Shown: positions 6,576-15,202 of the stretch, piece by piece
Layout: every line of letters starts with the position of its first letter
How positions within the stretch are numbered: position 1 is the first letter of the stretch
Source: JBOHUC01 sp050733935
Lineage (GTDB): Bacteria; Eisenbacteria; RBG-16-71-46; DASYSL01
DNA: 41,159 nt
Direction: 5' to 3'
Assembly (NCBI GenBank): GCA_050733935.1
Contig: JBOHUC010000030.1
Location: 1 to 41,159, forward strand
Program-made: the position numbers and the translations under genes
Notes under the pieces: generated by a model
Seen by the model: the letters and a program-made list of their open reading frames with translations, nothing else
What the model was told of the DNA's origin: nothing
Database searches by the model: none

Positions 6576-7412
6576 TCAGGCGTCCGTTCCGGCCCGCACG
6601 ATCGTCCCGTTGTCGAGATCCCACACGTAGTGCCAGGTCGCGTTCACGGTCACGTCGGGATAACGCGTGCCGTTGAACGTGACGACCACGGTCGCCTCAA
6701 CCGTCCGGTCCACGTCGAGCCGATCACCGTCGCGATGGCGCGCCGCGAAGAGGGTCATCGTGATCGTCCCGGACTCGGGATAGGTCGGCGAGCCGTTCGG
6801 CTTCATCCATCGCACGTCGTCGATGACGCTCGAGGTGCGGCACAGGAACCAGCGCTCGACCGGACGGGTGAGCGCCGTGAAGTGCGACGTGAGCGTGTCA
6901 TGGCACGAGCCGTTGATCCAGATGTCGGAACGGACCGGGTTCAAGCCCCCGATCCCGAGCTCGCCCGCGTGTCCGATCGTCACCGTGTAGCGCGGAGTCT
7001 CCGCATCGCCAGTCACGCGCGAGGTGGAGTGGACCGAGTCGGTCGTCGCGTCGGGCACCGTCTGCTCGTCACCGGTGAGCGAGTACCACGTCCGGCTCAG
7101 CGTGATCGTCACGTCTCCGGCGTAGAACGTGGTGTCCGTCTGGACGCCGAGGCCGGGGCCGGCATTGAAGAGGCGCATCGTGCCCATCGCGGAGCCCGCG
7201 GGCGCACCGCCTCCGGCCCCGGACGCCGAACCCTCGACCAGGGCGCCGATCACGCCCAGCGACATGGACGCCTGCACCGCGACGTCGTCCGCGTCGTCCG
7301 CCGTAAAGCCGCCGGGGCCGGTCGGGCCTTCGTCGTCCGAGCAGCCGGTGAAACTGATCGCGAGAACTGTGAGCGCGATCCACATGAAGCGTCCGCTCCG
7401 CTTGAGATTCAT
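6576..7412 (-). CDS. Hypothetical lipoprotein
   Basis: The 278-residue product starts with a lipoprotein signal peptide: basic residues, a hydrophobic core and a lipobox ending at Cys24 (SFTGC), followed by SDDEGPTGPGG. The mature part has an Ala/Gly/Ser-rich stretch at about 48-75. After it come alternating beta-strand-like segments (GDVTITLSRTWYSL, GTITMTLFAAR, VEATVVVTFNGTRYPDVTVNATWHYVWDL) and two Cys at about 171 and 194. I recognise no family. It is probably anchored in the outer membrane or faces the periplasm. A GGAGGAGAAAGG ribosome-binding site precedes the ATG at 7410-7412. It stands alone, convergent to the tRNA operon. Confidence 0.8.
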   Translation of the reverse strand: MNLKRSGRFMWIALTVLAISFTGCSDDEGPTGPGGFTADDADDVAVQASMSLGVIGALVEGSASGAGGGAPAGSAMGTMRLFNAGPGLGVQTDTTFYAGDVTITLSRTWYSLTGDEQTVPDATTDSVHSTSRVTGDAETPRYTVTIGHAGELGIGGLNPVRSDIWINGSCHDTLTSHFTALTRPVERWFLCRTSSVIDDVRWMKPNGSPTYPESGTITMTLFAARHRDGDRLDVDRTVEATVVVTFNGTRYPDVTVNATWHYVWDLDNGTIVRAGTDA

Positions 7413-7682
7413 CGCCTTTCTCCTCCGCGTGGAACCGTGCAGTACACCGTGCAGTTTCCGACACCCGATGATTTGCTCGAGACCGCCGGCCGTTGAACTC
7501 GCAAGGCATGTGCCAGCGGGCCGGACGCTTCGGGGACCACGGACGCCGCTGTCAATGCGGCACTTGGAGCGACCGGCCCGCGCGACGTGCGAATGGCAAC
7601 GCGGGGCGGCTGCCCCACACCGGCGCAGGATGGCCGCATCCGGCCAGTCGCTGCCCGTCGGCGGCCACGACGCGGAGCCGGT
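7413..7682. other. Non-coding interval between lipoprotein gene and ppk2
   Basis: About 270 bp without a supportable gene. It holds the lipoprotein leader with a 10-bp direct repeat ACCGTGCAGT at 7434-7443 and 7446-7455 (12-bp period, 22-43 bp before the start codon), a possible operator. A palindrome GCCGGT-TC-ACCGGC at 7677-7690 sits on the ppk2 stop codon. I saw no RNA gene. Confidence 0.4.
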
Positions 7683-8633
7683 TCACCGGCCAGGTTTCGA
7701 GGCCCGTTTGGCGCCTGCCCGGGCCGCCCGTTTCGAGCCTCTCTTCCCGTCCTCCGCGAGCAGATCGCGTTTCGCCTGCGCGAGCGCGCGGCGGGCCGCC
7801 GGATCGAGCGTGGGGAACTCGAGCTTGAGGCTCTCGAGCGCATCCACGATCGCATCCGCGACCACGAGGCGCGTGAACCACTTGTTGTCCGCGGGCACCA
7901 CGTACCACGGCGCCCACGGCGTGCTCGTCTCGCGGATCGTCTCCTCGTACGCGTTCCGGTACTCCTTCCAGTGGGCGCGCTCGGCGACGTCGGCCGGTGA
8001 GAACTTCCAGTGCTTCTCCGGCTCCTCGATGCGAGCCAGGAATCGGCGCCGCTGCTCGGCTTTCGAAACGTGCAGGAAGAACTTTCGGATGAGCGTGCCG
8101 TTGCGCGTGAGGTAGCGCTCGAAGTTCCGGATGTCCTCGAAGCGCTCGTCCCAGATGCGCTTCGTGACGACCTTCGGCGGGAGCTTCTGCTTCGCGAGGA
8201 TCGGAGGATGGACGCGCACGATCAGCGTCTCCTCGTAGTAGGAGCGGTTGAAGATCCCGATCCGGCCGCGCTCGGGCAGCCGCTTCGCGCAGCGCCACAG
8301 GAAGTCGTGATCGAGCTCCTCGGTCGAGGGAGCCTTGAAGGCGTGCACCTCGACTCCCTGGGGATTGACGCCGGAGAGCACGTGCTTGATCGTGCCGTCC
8401 TTCCCGGCCGCGTCCATCGCCTGGAAGATGAGGAGCACCGACCAGCAGTTCTGAGCGTGGAGCTTCGCCTGGAGATCCGCGAGGCGCTCGACGCCTTTCT
8501 CGAGCAGACCGTCGAATTCGTCCTCCTCGAGACCGCTCGTCTCGCGCGGGTCGATGCGCTTGAGCCGGAAGCGCCCGCCGTCGTCCACGCGATACTGCTC
8601 CGCCAGATGCATGCGACCGGGACGCTTCTTCAT
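7683..8633 (-). CDS. ppk2: Polyphosphate kinase 2 family (polyphosphate:nucleotide phosphotransferase)
   Basis: Transfers phosphate between polyphosphate and nucleotides, regenerating NTPs or NDPs. The 316-residue product has Walker A at 72-79 (AMDAAGKD), an SGVNPQGVEVHAFKAPSTEELDHDFLWR block, the lid region IGIFNRSYYEETLIVRVHP, and the C-terminal EYRNAYEETI...WYVVPADNKWFTRL block. The pattern fits the class of PPK2 annotated as polyphosphate:nucleotide phosphotransferase; which nucleotide is used cannot be told. An unusual Lys/Arg/Ala-rich tail of about 25 residues ends the protein and could bind polyphosphate (inference). A GAGGAG ribosome-binding site precedes the ATG; rdgB ends 10 bp upstream. 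Confidence 0.92.
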   Translation of the reverse strand: MKKRPGRMHLAEQYRVDDGGRFRLKRIDPRETSGLEEDEFDGLLEKGVERLADLQAKLHAQNCWSVLLIFQAMDAAGKDGTIKHVLSGVNPQGVEVHAFKAPSTEELDHDFLWRCAKRLPERGRIGIFNRSYYEETLIVRVHPPILAKQKLPPKVVTKRIWDERFEDIRNFERYLTRNGTLIRKFFLHVSKAEQRRRFLARIEEPEKHWKFSPADVAERAHWKEYRNAYEETIRETSTPWAPWYVVPADNKWFTRLVVADAIVDALESLKLEFPTLDPAARRALAQAKRDLLAEDGKRGSKRAARAGAKRASKPGR

Positions 8634-8643
8634 TTCGATCTCC

Positions 8644-9255
8644 TCACGGAGTGAGCCGGCCCAGTCGGGCGAGCGCCTCCAGGATCTTGCGCGCGGCGCG
8701 GCCGCGATGCGAAACGGCGTTCTTCTCGTCCTCCGTGTACTCGGCGAGGCTTCGAGCGTCCCCCTCGGGCGTGAAGAGCGGATCGTAGCCGAACCCGCCC
8801 TGACCGGAGGGCGCGTCGCGCACGAATCCCTCGATCCGTCCCTCGGCCGAGACTTCCGACCCGTCCGGGGATGCGAGCACGAGCACGCAGCGGAAGCGCG
8901 CCCGCCGGTTCACGCCATGGATCCCTCGCAAATGTTCGAGCAGGAGGCGATTGTTGTCGAGGTCGTTCGCGTTTTCCCCGGCAAAGCGCGCGGAGCGGAT
9001 TCCCGGCTCGCCGCCGAGCGCGTCCACTTCGAGGCCCGAGTCGTCGGCGAGCGCCACGCCCCCGGTGGCCTTCGCGACCGCACGCGCCTTGAGACGCGCG
9101 TTCGCGAGAAACGACGCGCCGGTCTCCTCCGGAAGGACCACGCCCGCGGGCAGAGGCTCGAGCGTGACCGGCGCGCCGTCGAACAGGGTGGCGAGCTCGC
9201 GCAGCTTGTGAGGATTCGAGGTTGCGACGATCCAGCGAACCGGCTCGGCGTTCAC
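8644..9255 (-). CDS. rdgB: XTP/dITP pyrophosphatase (RdgB/HAM1 family)
   Basis: Hydrolyses non-canonical purine triphosphates such as XTP and dITP to monophosphates, keeping them out of DNA and RNA. The 203-residue product has the N-terminal ATSNPHKLRE substrate motif (11-20), LADDSGLEVDALGGEPGIRSARFAG with catalytic acidic residues 71-72, GGFGYDPLF, and the C-terminal KNAVSHRGRA motif. GTG at 9253-9255 is the chosen start. It lies between rph and ppk2 with gaps of 17 and 10 bp. The rph-rdgB order is widely conserved in bacteria. Confidence 0.95.
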   Translation of the reverse strand: MNAEPVRWIVATSNPHKLRELATLFDGAPVTLEPLPAGVVLPEETGASFLANARLKARAVAKATGGVALADDSGLEVDALGGEPGIRSARFAGENANDLDNNRLLLEHLRGIHGVNRRARFRCVLVLASPDGSEVSAEGRIEGFVRDAPSGQGGFGYDPLFTPEGDARSLAEYTEDEKNAVSHRGRAARKILEALARLGRLTP

Positions 9256-9272
9256 GCCCGCGCGCTCTCCGC

Positions 9273-10001
9273 TCAGCGCGCGAACAGCAACGTGTCGCCG
9301 ATGGTCTTCGACTGGGCCTTCACGACGCGCTTGAGTCCGCGCTCCGCGAAGCGGAGGAGCTGCGTGAGCTCGGCTCGCGAGAACGTGCCCTGCTCGGCGG
9401 TGCCCTGCACTTCGACGAAATGCCCGGCGCCGGTCATGACGACGTTCATGTCCGCCTCGGCCGTCGAGTCCTCGAGGTAGCAGAGGTCGAGCAGGATGTC
9501 CCCCGCCACCTTGCCGACGCTCACGGCGACGACCTGATCGCGGAGCGGCGGACCGGAGAGCCCGCCCCGGTTCGCGATCGAATAGAGCGCATCGTGGAGC
9601 GCCACGAACGCGCCGTTGATCGCGGCCGTGCGGGTGCCGCCGTCGGCTTCGAGCACGTCACAGTCGAGCGTGATCGTGCGCTCGCCGAACGTCGCGAGGT
9701 TCGTGACCGCACGGAGCGAGCGTCCGATGAGGCGCGAGATCTCGAGCGAGCGGCCGCCGCGGTACGCATCGCGCGCGACGCGCTCCGTCGACGAGCGCGG
9801 CAGCATCGAGTATTCGGCCGTGACCCAGCCCTGAGCCTTGCCCTTGAGGAAGGGCGGGACGCGTTCCTCGACCGTGGCCGCGCACAGGACGTGCGTCCCG
9901 CCGGCCTGGACGAGGCACGAGCCCTCCGCGTGCGTCAGATAGTTGCGGCTGAACTTGAGCGACCGGAGCTCGGCCGCCGTGCGGCCATCCACTCGCGACA
10001 T
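9273..10001 (-). CDS. rph: Ribonuclease PH
   Basis: Phosphorolytic 3'-to-5' exoribonuclease that trims the 3' ends of tRNA precursors. The 242-residue product carries SRVDGRTAAELR, the GGTHVLCAATVEE block, a WVTAEYSMLPRST-like stretch (here MLPRSSTERVARD), RGGRSLEISRLIGRSLRAV, TLDCDVLEADGGTRTAAINGAF, and DMNVVMTGAGHFVEVQGTAEQGTF. The open frame continues upstream into murI, but the ATG at 9999-10001 has an AGGAGGGG ribosome-binding site directly before it and gives the normal N-terminus. murI ends 14 bp upstream. Confidence 0.96.
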   Translation of the reverse strand: MSRVDGRTAAELRSLKFSRNYLTHAEGSCLVQAGGTHVLCAATVEERVPPFLKGKAQGWVTAEYSMLPRSSTERVARDAYRGGRSLEISRLIGRSLRAVTNLATFGERTITLDCDVLEADGGTRTAAINGAFVALHDALYSIANRGGLSGPPLRDQVVAVSVGKVAGDILLDLCYLEDSTAEADMNVVMTGAGHFVEVQGTAEQGTFSRAELTQLLRFAERGLKRVVKAQSKTIGDTLLFAR

Positions 10002-10015
10002 TTCCCCTCCTTGAC

Positions 10016-10834
10016 TCAACCCGGACTCGGGACGACCTCGACGGGCGGAAGCTCGCGCCCCAGGAATCGCTCGGCCGTCGGCCGAAACGCGACCGGAAGA
10101 TCGGACAGATACAGCGCGTGCCGGGGCGTGCGTCCCGCCGGCGCGCGAAGTCCCTTCGCTTCGAGCATCTCGAGCACCGTGCGCGCGGTCTCCTCGCCGG
10201 AATCGATGAGACGGACCTTGCTCCCCATTTCCTCCGCGATGACCGGTTTCAGGAGCGGATAGTGCGTGCATCCCAGGATCAGCGTGTCGGCGTCGTGCTC
10301 CTCGAGCGGCGTCAGATACTCGTGCGCGACCTGGCGCGTGACCGGATGCGTGATCCAGCCCTCCTCGACCAGCGGCACGAACAACGGACACGCGCGTTCG
10401 GTGATCGCAAGCTCCGGCTTGAGCGCGCGGAGCGCCTTGCCGTACGCGCCGCTTCGCACCGTGCTCGCGGTCGCGATGACGCCGACGCGTCCGGTCTTCG
10501 TGCGTGCAGCGGCCGCGCGGGCGCCGGACTCGATCACGCCCACGACCGGCACCTCGAGCTCGCTCACGAGCGCCGGGAGCGCGAGTGCGGTCGCCGTGTT
10601 GCAGGCGACCACGATCGCCTTCACGCCCTGCCCGATCAGGAACGCGGTGATCTCGCGCGAGAATCGGGTCACGGCCTCGGGCGACTTGTTTCCGTACGGG
10701 AGACGCGCGACGTCGCCGAAGTAGACGATCTCCTCGTCCGGAAGGAGCGCAAGGAGCTCGCGCACGACGGTGAGCCCGCCAATCCCCGAATCGAACACGC
10801 CGAGCGGCCTTGCATCGTGCGCGGTCGCGCTCAT
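10016..10834 (-). CDS. murI: Glutamate racemase
   Basis: Makes D-glutamate for peptidoglycan by racemising L-glutamate without a cofactor. The 272-residue product shows FDSGIGGLTV (14-23), YFGDVARLPYG, and the two catalytic cysteines: Cys78 in VACNTAT and Cys189 in LGCTHYPLL. Length is typical. The start ATG (10832-10834) lies 4 bp after the stop of the GerMN gene. Within this operon it joins the amidase as a cell-wall gene. Confidence 0.96.
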   Translation of the reverse strand: MSATAHDARPLGVFDSGIGGLTVVRELLALLPDEEIVYFGDVARLPYGNKSPEAVTRFSREITAFLIGQGVKAIVVACNTATALALPALVSELEVPVVGVIESGARAAAARTKTGRVGVIATASTVRSGAYGKALRALKPELAITERACPLFVPLVEEGWITHPVTRQVAHEYLTPLEEHDADTLILGCTHYPLLKPVIAEEMGSKVRLIDSGEETARTVLEMLEAKGLRAPAGRTPRHALYLSDLPVAFRPTAERFLGRELPPVEVVPSPG

Positions 10835-10838
10835 GCGA

Positions 10839-11429
10839 TCACCGCCACTCCGAGACGATCAGCGGTCCGTCGAGTCTCAGGTGTCCTCCGAGCGTCGGGA
10901 GCGACTGCCCCCCCGCCGTGATCGAAACACGGTTCACGCCCGGCACGTTGGCCGCGAGCGTGCGCAGGAGCGACGAGACGAGCAGGATCTCGGTCGTCGA
11001 GCCTCCGCGAAAGCCGCTGCGGAGCCGGGTGCTGAAATCGAGATACAGCCCTCCGCCCGGGTCGCGATAGACGTGCGCGAGCGTCACGCCATCCGGAAAC
11101 ACGGGCCGCGCGTCGTGTCCTTCCGGTCCGCGCAGGAGCTCCGAGACCACCGTGCGAACGAGCGCTTCGCCTTCGACGCTCTCCTCGACCACTTCGCGTG
11201 TCTCGAGCAGGAGATCCTGGCCGCGCGCGTCGGGAAAGTAGAGCTCGATCGCGCGCGTGCCACGCGGCAGGGCCACGTCGCCCGTCTCGAATCCCGGCTT
11301 CGCCTCCCGCGTCCGGAAATACCAGATCGCCAACCCCGCCGCAACGACGGCCAGGATCGTGATCACGAGCGCCGTGCGCCCGATGATCGCGATTCCGCGC
11401 CGGAGGAGCTCCTTCAGGTCCACGTTCAC
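10839..11429 (-). CDS. GerMN domain protein, membrane anchored
   Basis: The 196-residue product has one N-terminal transmembrane helix (about 17-37), then an extracytoplasmic GerMN-like domain: IELYFPDARGQDLLLETREV, ALVRTVVSELLRGPEG, FPDGVTLAHVYRDPGGGLYLDFST, LLVSSLLRTLAANVPGVNRVSITAGGQ. GerMN domains occur in spore-germination protein GerM and in many non-sporulating bacteria beside N-acetylmuramoyl-alanine amidases, as here, so a role in cell-wall remodelling is likely but unproven. The GTG start overlaps the amidase stop by 4 bp (GTGA), indicating translational coupling. Confidence 0.87.
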   Translation of the reverse strand: MNVDLKELLRRGIAIIGRTALVITILAVVAAGLAIWYFRTREAKPGFETGDVALPRGTRAIELYFPDARGQDLLLETREVVEESVEGEALVRTVVSELLRGPEGHDARPVFPDGVTLAHVYRDPGGGLYLDFSTRLRSGFRGGSTTEILLVSSLLRTLAANVPGVNRVSITAGGQSLPTLGGHLRLDGPLIVSEWR

Positions 11430-12898
11430 GGCCAGAACCCTCCGCCCGCGTAGCGCTCGAGCGCGCGCGACAGCACGTCGGCGAGCGACGTGAGACCGCG
11501 CGGATCAGCAAGGCGCGCGCGGTCCTCGGGGTTCGAGAGCATGCCGCATTCGAGCATCACGGCCGGCATGTTCGCCCCTTCGATCGGAAGGACGCGCGCC
11601 TGGCGGAGCTGGGCGGGCGCGCGGCCGTCGGCCGTGAGCGCGGCGAGCAGGAGCTCGGCTACGCCCCGGCTGTCCGAAGCGTAGCGGCCGGCGGCGTCGC
11701 GCCACGGCACGAGCCCGAGCGGGCGAACACCGCCGGGCCTTCGCGGATCCTCGACCGCGGCAAACTCGGTCTCGACGTCGAATCCGAGCGGCGGGGTGAC
11801 CGTCGCGGTCACGCCGCGCGCGGCCGTCCCCGGCACACCGTCGAAGTGAAGCGACAGGTAGAGATCACCGTGCTGCCGGTTCGCAGCCTCGACGCGCGTC
11901 GCAGCGGGCGGATTGGCGTCGCCCTCGCGCGTGAGTCGCACGTCCACGAAGGGAAGGCGCTGGCGGAGTCTTTCGCGGAGCAGCTTCGCGAGCTGGAGCG
12001 TGAGGTCCTTCTCGCGCAGGCCGCCGCTTGCGACGTAGCCGGAATCCGGTCCGCCGTGCCCGGGATCGAGGATGAGCACGCGGAGCGGCCGGTTCGGCGG
12101 GGCACCGTACTCGGGCGCGAATCCCACGTAGCCCTGCGGAAGCTCGGGCGCGAGCTCGATCTCGAGCAGCTTTTGTCCCGTCGGCACGTGCACCCGGTAG
12201 CCGCGCGCACCGGCCTTCACCCCGAGCTCGATCAGGATCGAGCCCGGCTCGCGGCGGAAGCGCGTCGAGGTGAGGAGTCCTTCGGCCGGGAGCGAATCGC
12301 CGGGAACGGCGGACAGCACGCCGCCCGGCACTTCGATGAGGAAGCGGCTCTTCCGCGCCGAGAGGACCTGCGGCTCGAGCGGCTCGGTGATCGGCAGCAC
12401 GAGCCGCGTGCGCGCGCCCGAGGCCGAGAGCGATGGCGGCCCCAGGTTCGGGTCCTGCGAGAAGAGGACGATGCGCTGCGACTTCGGATCCCATGCGGCA
12501 CGCGGCATGAACCTTCCCGAGAGCGCGAGCGGAAAGATGTCGAGCGGGACGTGCACTTCACCCGCGTAAAGGCGCACGGGAGAGCCGAGGCGGATCGGCA
12601 CCTCATCCACGATCACGTACGGCGTGTCCACGGTGAGACGAAGCGAGTGGCGGACGTTTCGGATCTCGAGCTTCTTGAGATCGGGGCGCCAGTACTTCGT
12701 GCCGTTGATGAGGCGCGCGAGCGCGTTCGCCCCCATCATGGGCCGGCCGTCGAGCTCGACGGTCGCGACGTTCTCGCTCGTGCCGCGTCCGACACGGTCG
12801 ACCCGCACGACCGCAAAAGCCGCGGTCGCCTGGAGCACGAGGGCGAGAGCAAAGAGAGAGACCCCGACCGCGCGCAAGCTCATCCGCAGCGGGCGCAT
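11426..12898 (-). CDS. N-acetylmuramoyl-L-alanine amidase (AmiC-like, Amidase_3)
   Basis: Cleaves the amide bond between MurNAc and the peptide stem in the periplasm. The 490-residue product has a signal peptide (SLRAVGVSLFALALVLQATAAFA). Residues about 30-115 resemble a copper-amine-oxidase-N-like domain (GRPMMGANALARLINGTKYWRPD...VPLDIFPLALSGR). A middle AMIN-like region precedes Amidase_3 from about 275: LDPGHGGPDSG with zinc His281, REKDL with zinc Glu, SLHFDG with zinc His, and PAVMLECGMLSNPEDRARL with the catalytic Glu. The ATG at 12896-12898 overlaps the smpB stop as TGATG. The frame also continues upstream in smpB sequence; that part is a shadow. Confidence 0.93.
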   Translation of the reverse strand: MRPLRMSLRAVGVSLFALALVLQATAAFAVVRVDRVGRGTSENVATVELDGRPMMGANALARLINGTKYWRPDLKKLEIRNVRHSLRLTVDTPYVIVDEVPIRLGSPVRLYAGEVHVPLDIFPLALSGRFMPRAAWDPKSQRIVLFSQDPNLGPPSLSASGARTRLVLPITEPLEPQVLSARKSRFLIEVPGGVLSAVPGDSLPAEGLLTSTRFRREPGSILIELGVKAGARGYRVHVPTGQKLLEIELAPELPQGYVGFAPEYGAPPNRPLRVLILDPGHGGPDSGYVASGGLREKDLTLQLAKLLRERLRQRLPFVDVRLTREGDANPPAATRVEAANRQHGDLYLSLHFDGVPGTAARGVTATVTPPLGFDVETEFAAVEDPRRPGGVRPLGLVPWRDAAGRYASDSRGVAELLLAALTADGRAPAQLRQARVLPIEGANMPAVMLECGMLSNPEDRARLADPRGLTSLADVLSRALERYAGGGFWP

Positions 12899-13407
12899 CA
12901 ACCGCGCTCCCGGTGGCGTGACTCGCGTCGCATTTCCCGCTCGGCATCTCGATCGGCGATCGCACGGCGCTTGTCGTGGAGCTTCTTTCCGCGGCACACG
13001 CCGAGCGCGACCTTCGCCTTGCCGCGCGTGAAGTAGAGGCGGATCGGGATCAACGTCATGCCCTTCTGATGCGTCGCTCCCCAGAGACGGTCGATCTCAC
13101 GGCGATGCAGGAGGAGCTTTCGCTTCCGCATGGGATCGTGGTTCGCCCGGTTGCCCTGCTCGTAGGGCGAGATGTGGAGATGATGGAGGAACACTTCGCC
13201 GTCTTCGACCACGGCGTAGCTGTCGGCGAGCTGGGCCTTGCCCTGGCGCAGGGACTTCACTTCGGTGCCGGTGAGCGCGAGGCCGCACTCGACCGTCTGC
13301 TCGACGAAATAGTCGTGCAGCGCGCGACGGTTCGTCGCGACGGCGAAGTCACTTTTCTTCTCGGAGGGCGCACCGGTGGCGGCGGGTCGTCCGGTTCCGT
13401 GACTCAT
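12898..13407 (-). CDS. smpB: SsrA-binding protein SmpB
   Basis: Binds the tRNA-like part of tmRNA and delivers it to stalled ribosomes. The 169-residue product has the SmpB core: ATNRRALHDYFVEQTVECGLALTGTEVKSLRQGKAQLADSYA, EVFLHHLHISPYEQGNRANHDP, RKRKLLLHRREIDRLWG, GMTLIPIRLYFTRGKAKVALGVCRGKKLHDKR. It ends in the basic tail that is helical on the ribosome. An extra N-terminal segment of about 20 residues (SHGTGRPAATGAPSEKK) precedes the core. The ATG at 13405-13407 was chosen; the open frame upstream crosses tRNA-Leu. The partner ssrA is at 2707-3071. Confidence 0.96.
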   Translation of the reverse strand: MSHGTGRPAATGAPSEKKSDFAVATNRRALHDYFVEQTVECGLALTGTEVKSLRQGKAQLADSYAVVEDGEVFLHHLHISPYEQGNRANHDPMRKRKLLLHRREIDRLWGATHQKGMTLIPIRLYFTRGKAKVALGVCRGKKLHDKRRAIADRDAEREMRRESRHRERG

Positions 13408-13426
13408 GACCCGTCCTTGAACGACA

Positions 13427-13452
13427 AAGGCAGCCCCGCGGGCTGCCTTCGG
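13427..13452 (-). terminator. Intrinsic terminator after tRNA-Leu
   Basis: On the minus strand GAAGGCAGCCC and GGGCTGCCTTTG surround a CGC loop region. An 11-bp GC-rich stem followed by TTTGTCGTT lies directly after the tRNA-Leu CCA and 19 bp before the smpB start. It should separate the tRNA transcript from the smpB operon, at least partly. Confidence 0.65.
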
Positions 13453-13457
13453 TGAAC

Positions 13458-13544
<87 letters not shown>

Positions 13545-13558
13545 GTCGGGAGATCGCG

Positions 13559-13587
13559 ACGATAGCCGAAGGGCCCCCGAACGTCAA
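13559..13587 (-). promoter_or_regulatory. Promoter of tRNA-Leu
   Basis: TTGACG (13582-13587) and TATCGT (13559-13564) on the minus strand are separated by exactly 17 bp. The -10 box ends 14 bp before the tRNA 5' end, so the leader would be only a few nucleotides. Confidence 0.6.
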
Positions 13588-13612
13588 GCGAGGGACGCGT
13601 AACCACGATTCA

Positions 13613-14239
13613 TCAGGGCGTCGGTGTGACCTCGATCATGCGATGAACCCTGCCGATCGGAAGATTCCAGCGTACGGCACGCACGTAGTCGATGATCCGC
13701 CGGGATTCGGCGCTGTCGCGCTCGTGCTCGAGCTCTTCGACGATCGAATCGGCACTCTCAACCGAGAGCAGCCGACGTGATGTTCCCAGAGAGTACTCCC
13801 CTCGGGGATCGCGACGGAGCAGCCAGAGAGCGCGCAGAGACGACGCTGCGTCCCGGAATCCGGACGCCCGACTACCGTACAGGAATCTCGATGCAGCACT
13901 TCCATAGAACAAGGACCACGAAGTGGGTGCGAGGTCCGGTCGGACCCACATTGGATCAACCTGCACACGGATCCGACGCTCAGAGTCCAGTGGCAGAGCG
14001 CCAGCCACCAATGAATCGACACAAAGAATGAGCCAGGCGGGCGCGCGCTCTCCGGGACGCATCTGAATTGTGTCCATGAGCCTCGCGTCGACAATTGCAT
14101 CCGCCTCCGCGACTTGCTGCGACAGCGGGATGTGGACAATGGATATGGCGGAAGCCATCGAGGCGGCAGCGGCCAGATAAATCGCGGCGGCCGTGCGAAT
14201 GAGGTGAAGCCTAAGCGCGCGCGGCCGCCTTCGTTCCAC
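13613..14239 (-). CDS. Hypothetical secreted protein
   Basis: I placed the start at GTG 14237-14239, inside the 3' end of the transketolase gene (29-bp overlap), because it gives a good signal peptide: basic RRRPRALRLHLIR, hydrophobic TAAAIYLAAAASMASA. The frame upstream is only a shadow of transketolase. The 208-residue product begins its mature part with SIVHIPLSQQVAEADAIVDARLMDT, resembling the opening of small secreted proteins with a strand-rich domain that I cannot name. No catalytic motif is visible. Base composition is a little less GC-rich than the neighbours, which hints at recent acquisition or weak constraint. Confidence 0.65.
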   Translation of the reverse strand: MERRRPRALRLHLIRTAAAIYLAAAASMASAISIVHIPLSQQVAEADAIVDARLMDTIQMRPGERAPAWLILCVDSLVAGALPLDSERRIRVQVDPMWVRPDLAPTSWSLFYGSAASRFLYGSRASGFRDAASSLRALWLLRRDPRGEYSLGTSRRLLSVESADSIVEELEHERDSAESRRIIDYVRAVRWNLPIGRVHRMIEVTPTP

Positions 14240-15200
14240 GTTTGCGCTCCAGCACGCGTTCGATCGCGGCAAGGACGTCCTTCTCCTTGAGACCGAACGC
14301 CTCCATGAGCTCGGCGGGCTTCCCGGACTGGCCGAAGCGATCGTGCACCGCGACCATCTCGACCGGAACGGGGTGCGTGCGCACGATGACTTCGGCCACC
14401 GCACCGCCCAGACCGCCGTTCACCTGATGCTCTTCGGCCGTGACGATCGCCCCGGTTTCGCGCGCGCAGCGCTCGATCAACGCCGCATCGAGCGGCTTGA
14501 TCGTGTGGAGATTGACGACCCGGACGGACACTCCACGCCCGGCCATCGTCTGGCGCGCACGCAACGCCTCGTGCACGAGGACGCCGCACGCGATGACGGT
14601 GACGTCCGTGCCCTCGCCGAAGACCTCCCCGCGACCAAACGTGAACGGGGTCTTCTCGTCGGTCACGACCGGCACGTCCTCGCGCCCAAAGCGGATGTAC
14701 ACGGGCCCCGGCACGTCGCGCGCGGCGCGCGTCGCCTTGCGCGCCTCCCAGTAGTCGCACGGGACGACCAGATTCATGTTCGGGATCGAGCGAATGATCG
14801 CGAACTCCTCCATCGCCTGGTGCGTGGCGCCATCGGGGCCCACGGAAATGCCGCCGTGCGCGCCGCCGATCTTCACCGGCAGGTTGGTGTAGGCGATCGT
14901 CACGCGAACCTGGTCGGCGGAGCGGCAGCTCGCGAACGCGCCGTACGTCGCGAAGTACGGGATCTTCCCCATCGCCGCGAACCCGGCCGCAATGCCGGCC
15001 ATGTTCTGCTCGGCGATGCCGATCTCGAAGAAGCGCTCGGGGAACTTCTCGGCGAAGAACGACACCATCGTGGACTCGAGGAGGTCGCCGACTAGAACAA
15101 CTACGTTCGGGTCGCGCTCGCCGAGATCGACGAGCCCGTGACCGAAACCCTCGCGGGTCTTCTTCATGGCGACCGGTTCGGCGAGAACGATGTCGGGCAT
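14211..15200 (-). CDS. Transketolase, C-terminal subunit
   Basis: Pyrimidine-binding and C-terminal half of a split transketolase in the non-oxidative pentose phosphate pathway. The 329-residue product has the Transket_pyr domain (about 15-180: LVGDLLESTMVSFFAEKFPERFFEIGIAEQNMAGIAAGFAAMG with the catalytic Glu of the EIGIAEQ motif, GAHGGISVGPDGATHQAMEEFAIIRSIPNM). The C-terminal domain follows (GVLVHEALRA, LHTIKPLD, TAEEHQVNGGLGGAVAEV, HDRFGQSG). I chose the ATG at 15198-15200 because the N-subunit stop is 2 bp upstream. DXS is unlikely because the two halves are separate and arranged as in archaeal and actinobacterial split transketolases. Confidence 0.92.
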   Translation of the reverse strand: MPDIVLAEPVAMKKTREGFGHGLVDLGERDPNVVVLVGDLLESTMVSFFAEKFPERFFEIGIAEQNMAGIAAGFAAMGKIPYFATYGAFASCRSADQVRVTIAYTNLPVKIGGAHGGISVGPDGATHQAMEEFAIIRSIPNMNLVVPCDYWEARKATRAARDVPGPVYIRFGREDVPVVTDEKTPFTFGRGEVFGEGTDVTVIACGVLVHEALRARQTMAGRGVSVRVVNLHTIKPLDAALIERCARETGAIVTAEEHQVNGGLGGAVAEVIVRTHPVPVEMVAVHDRFGQSGKPAELMEAFGLKEKDVLAAIERVLERKRGTKAAARA

Positions 15201-15202
15201 GA

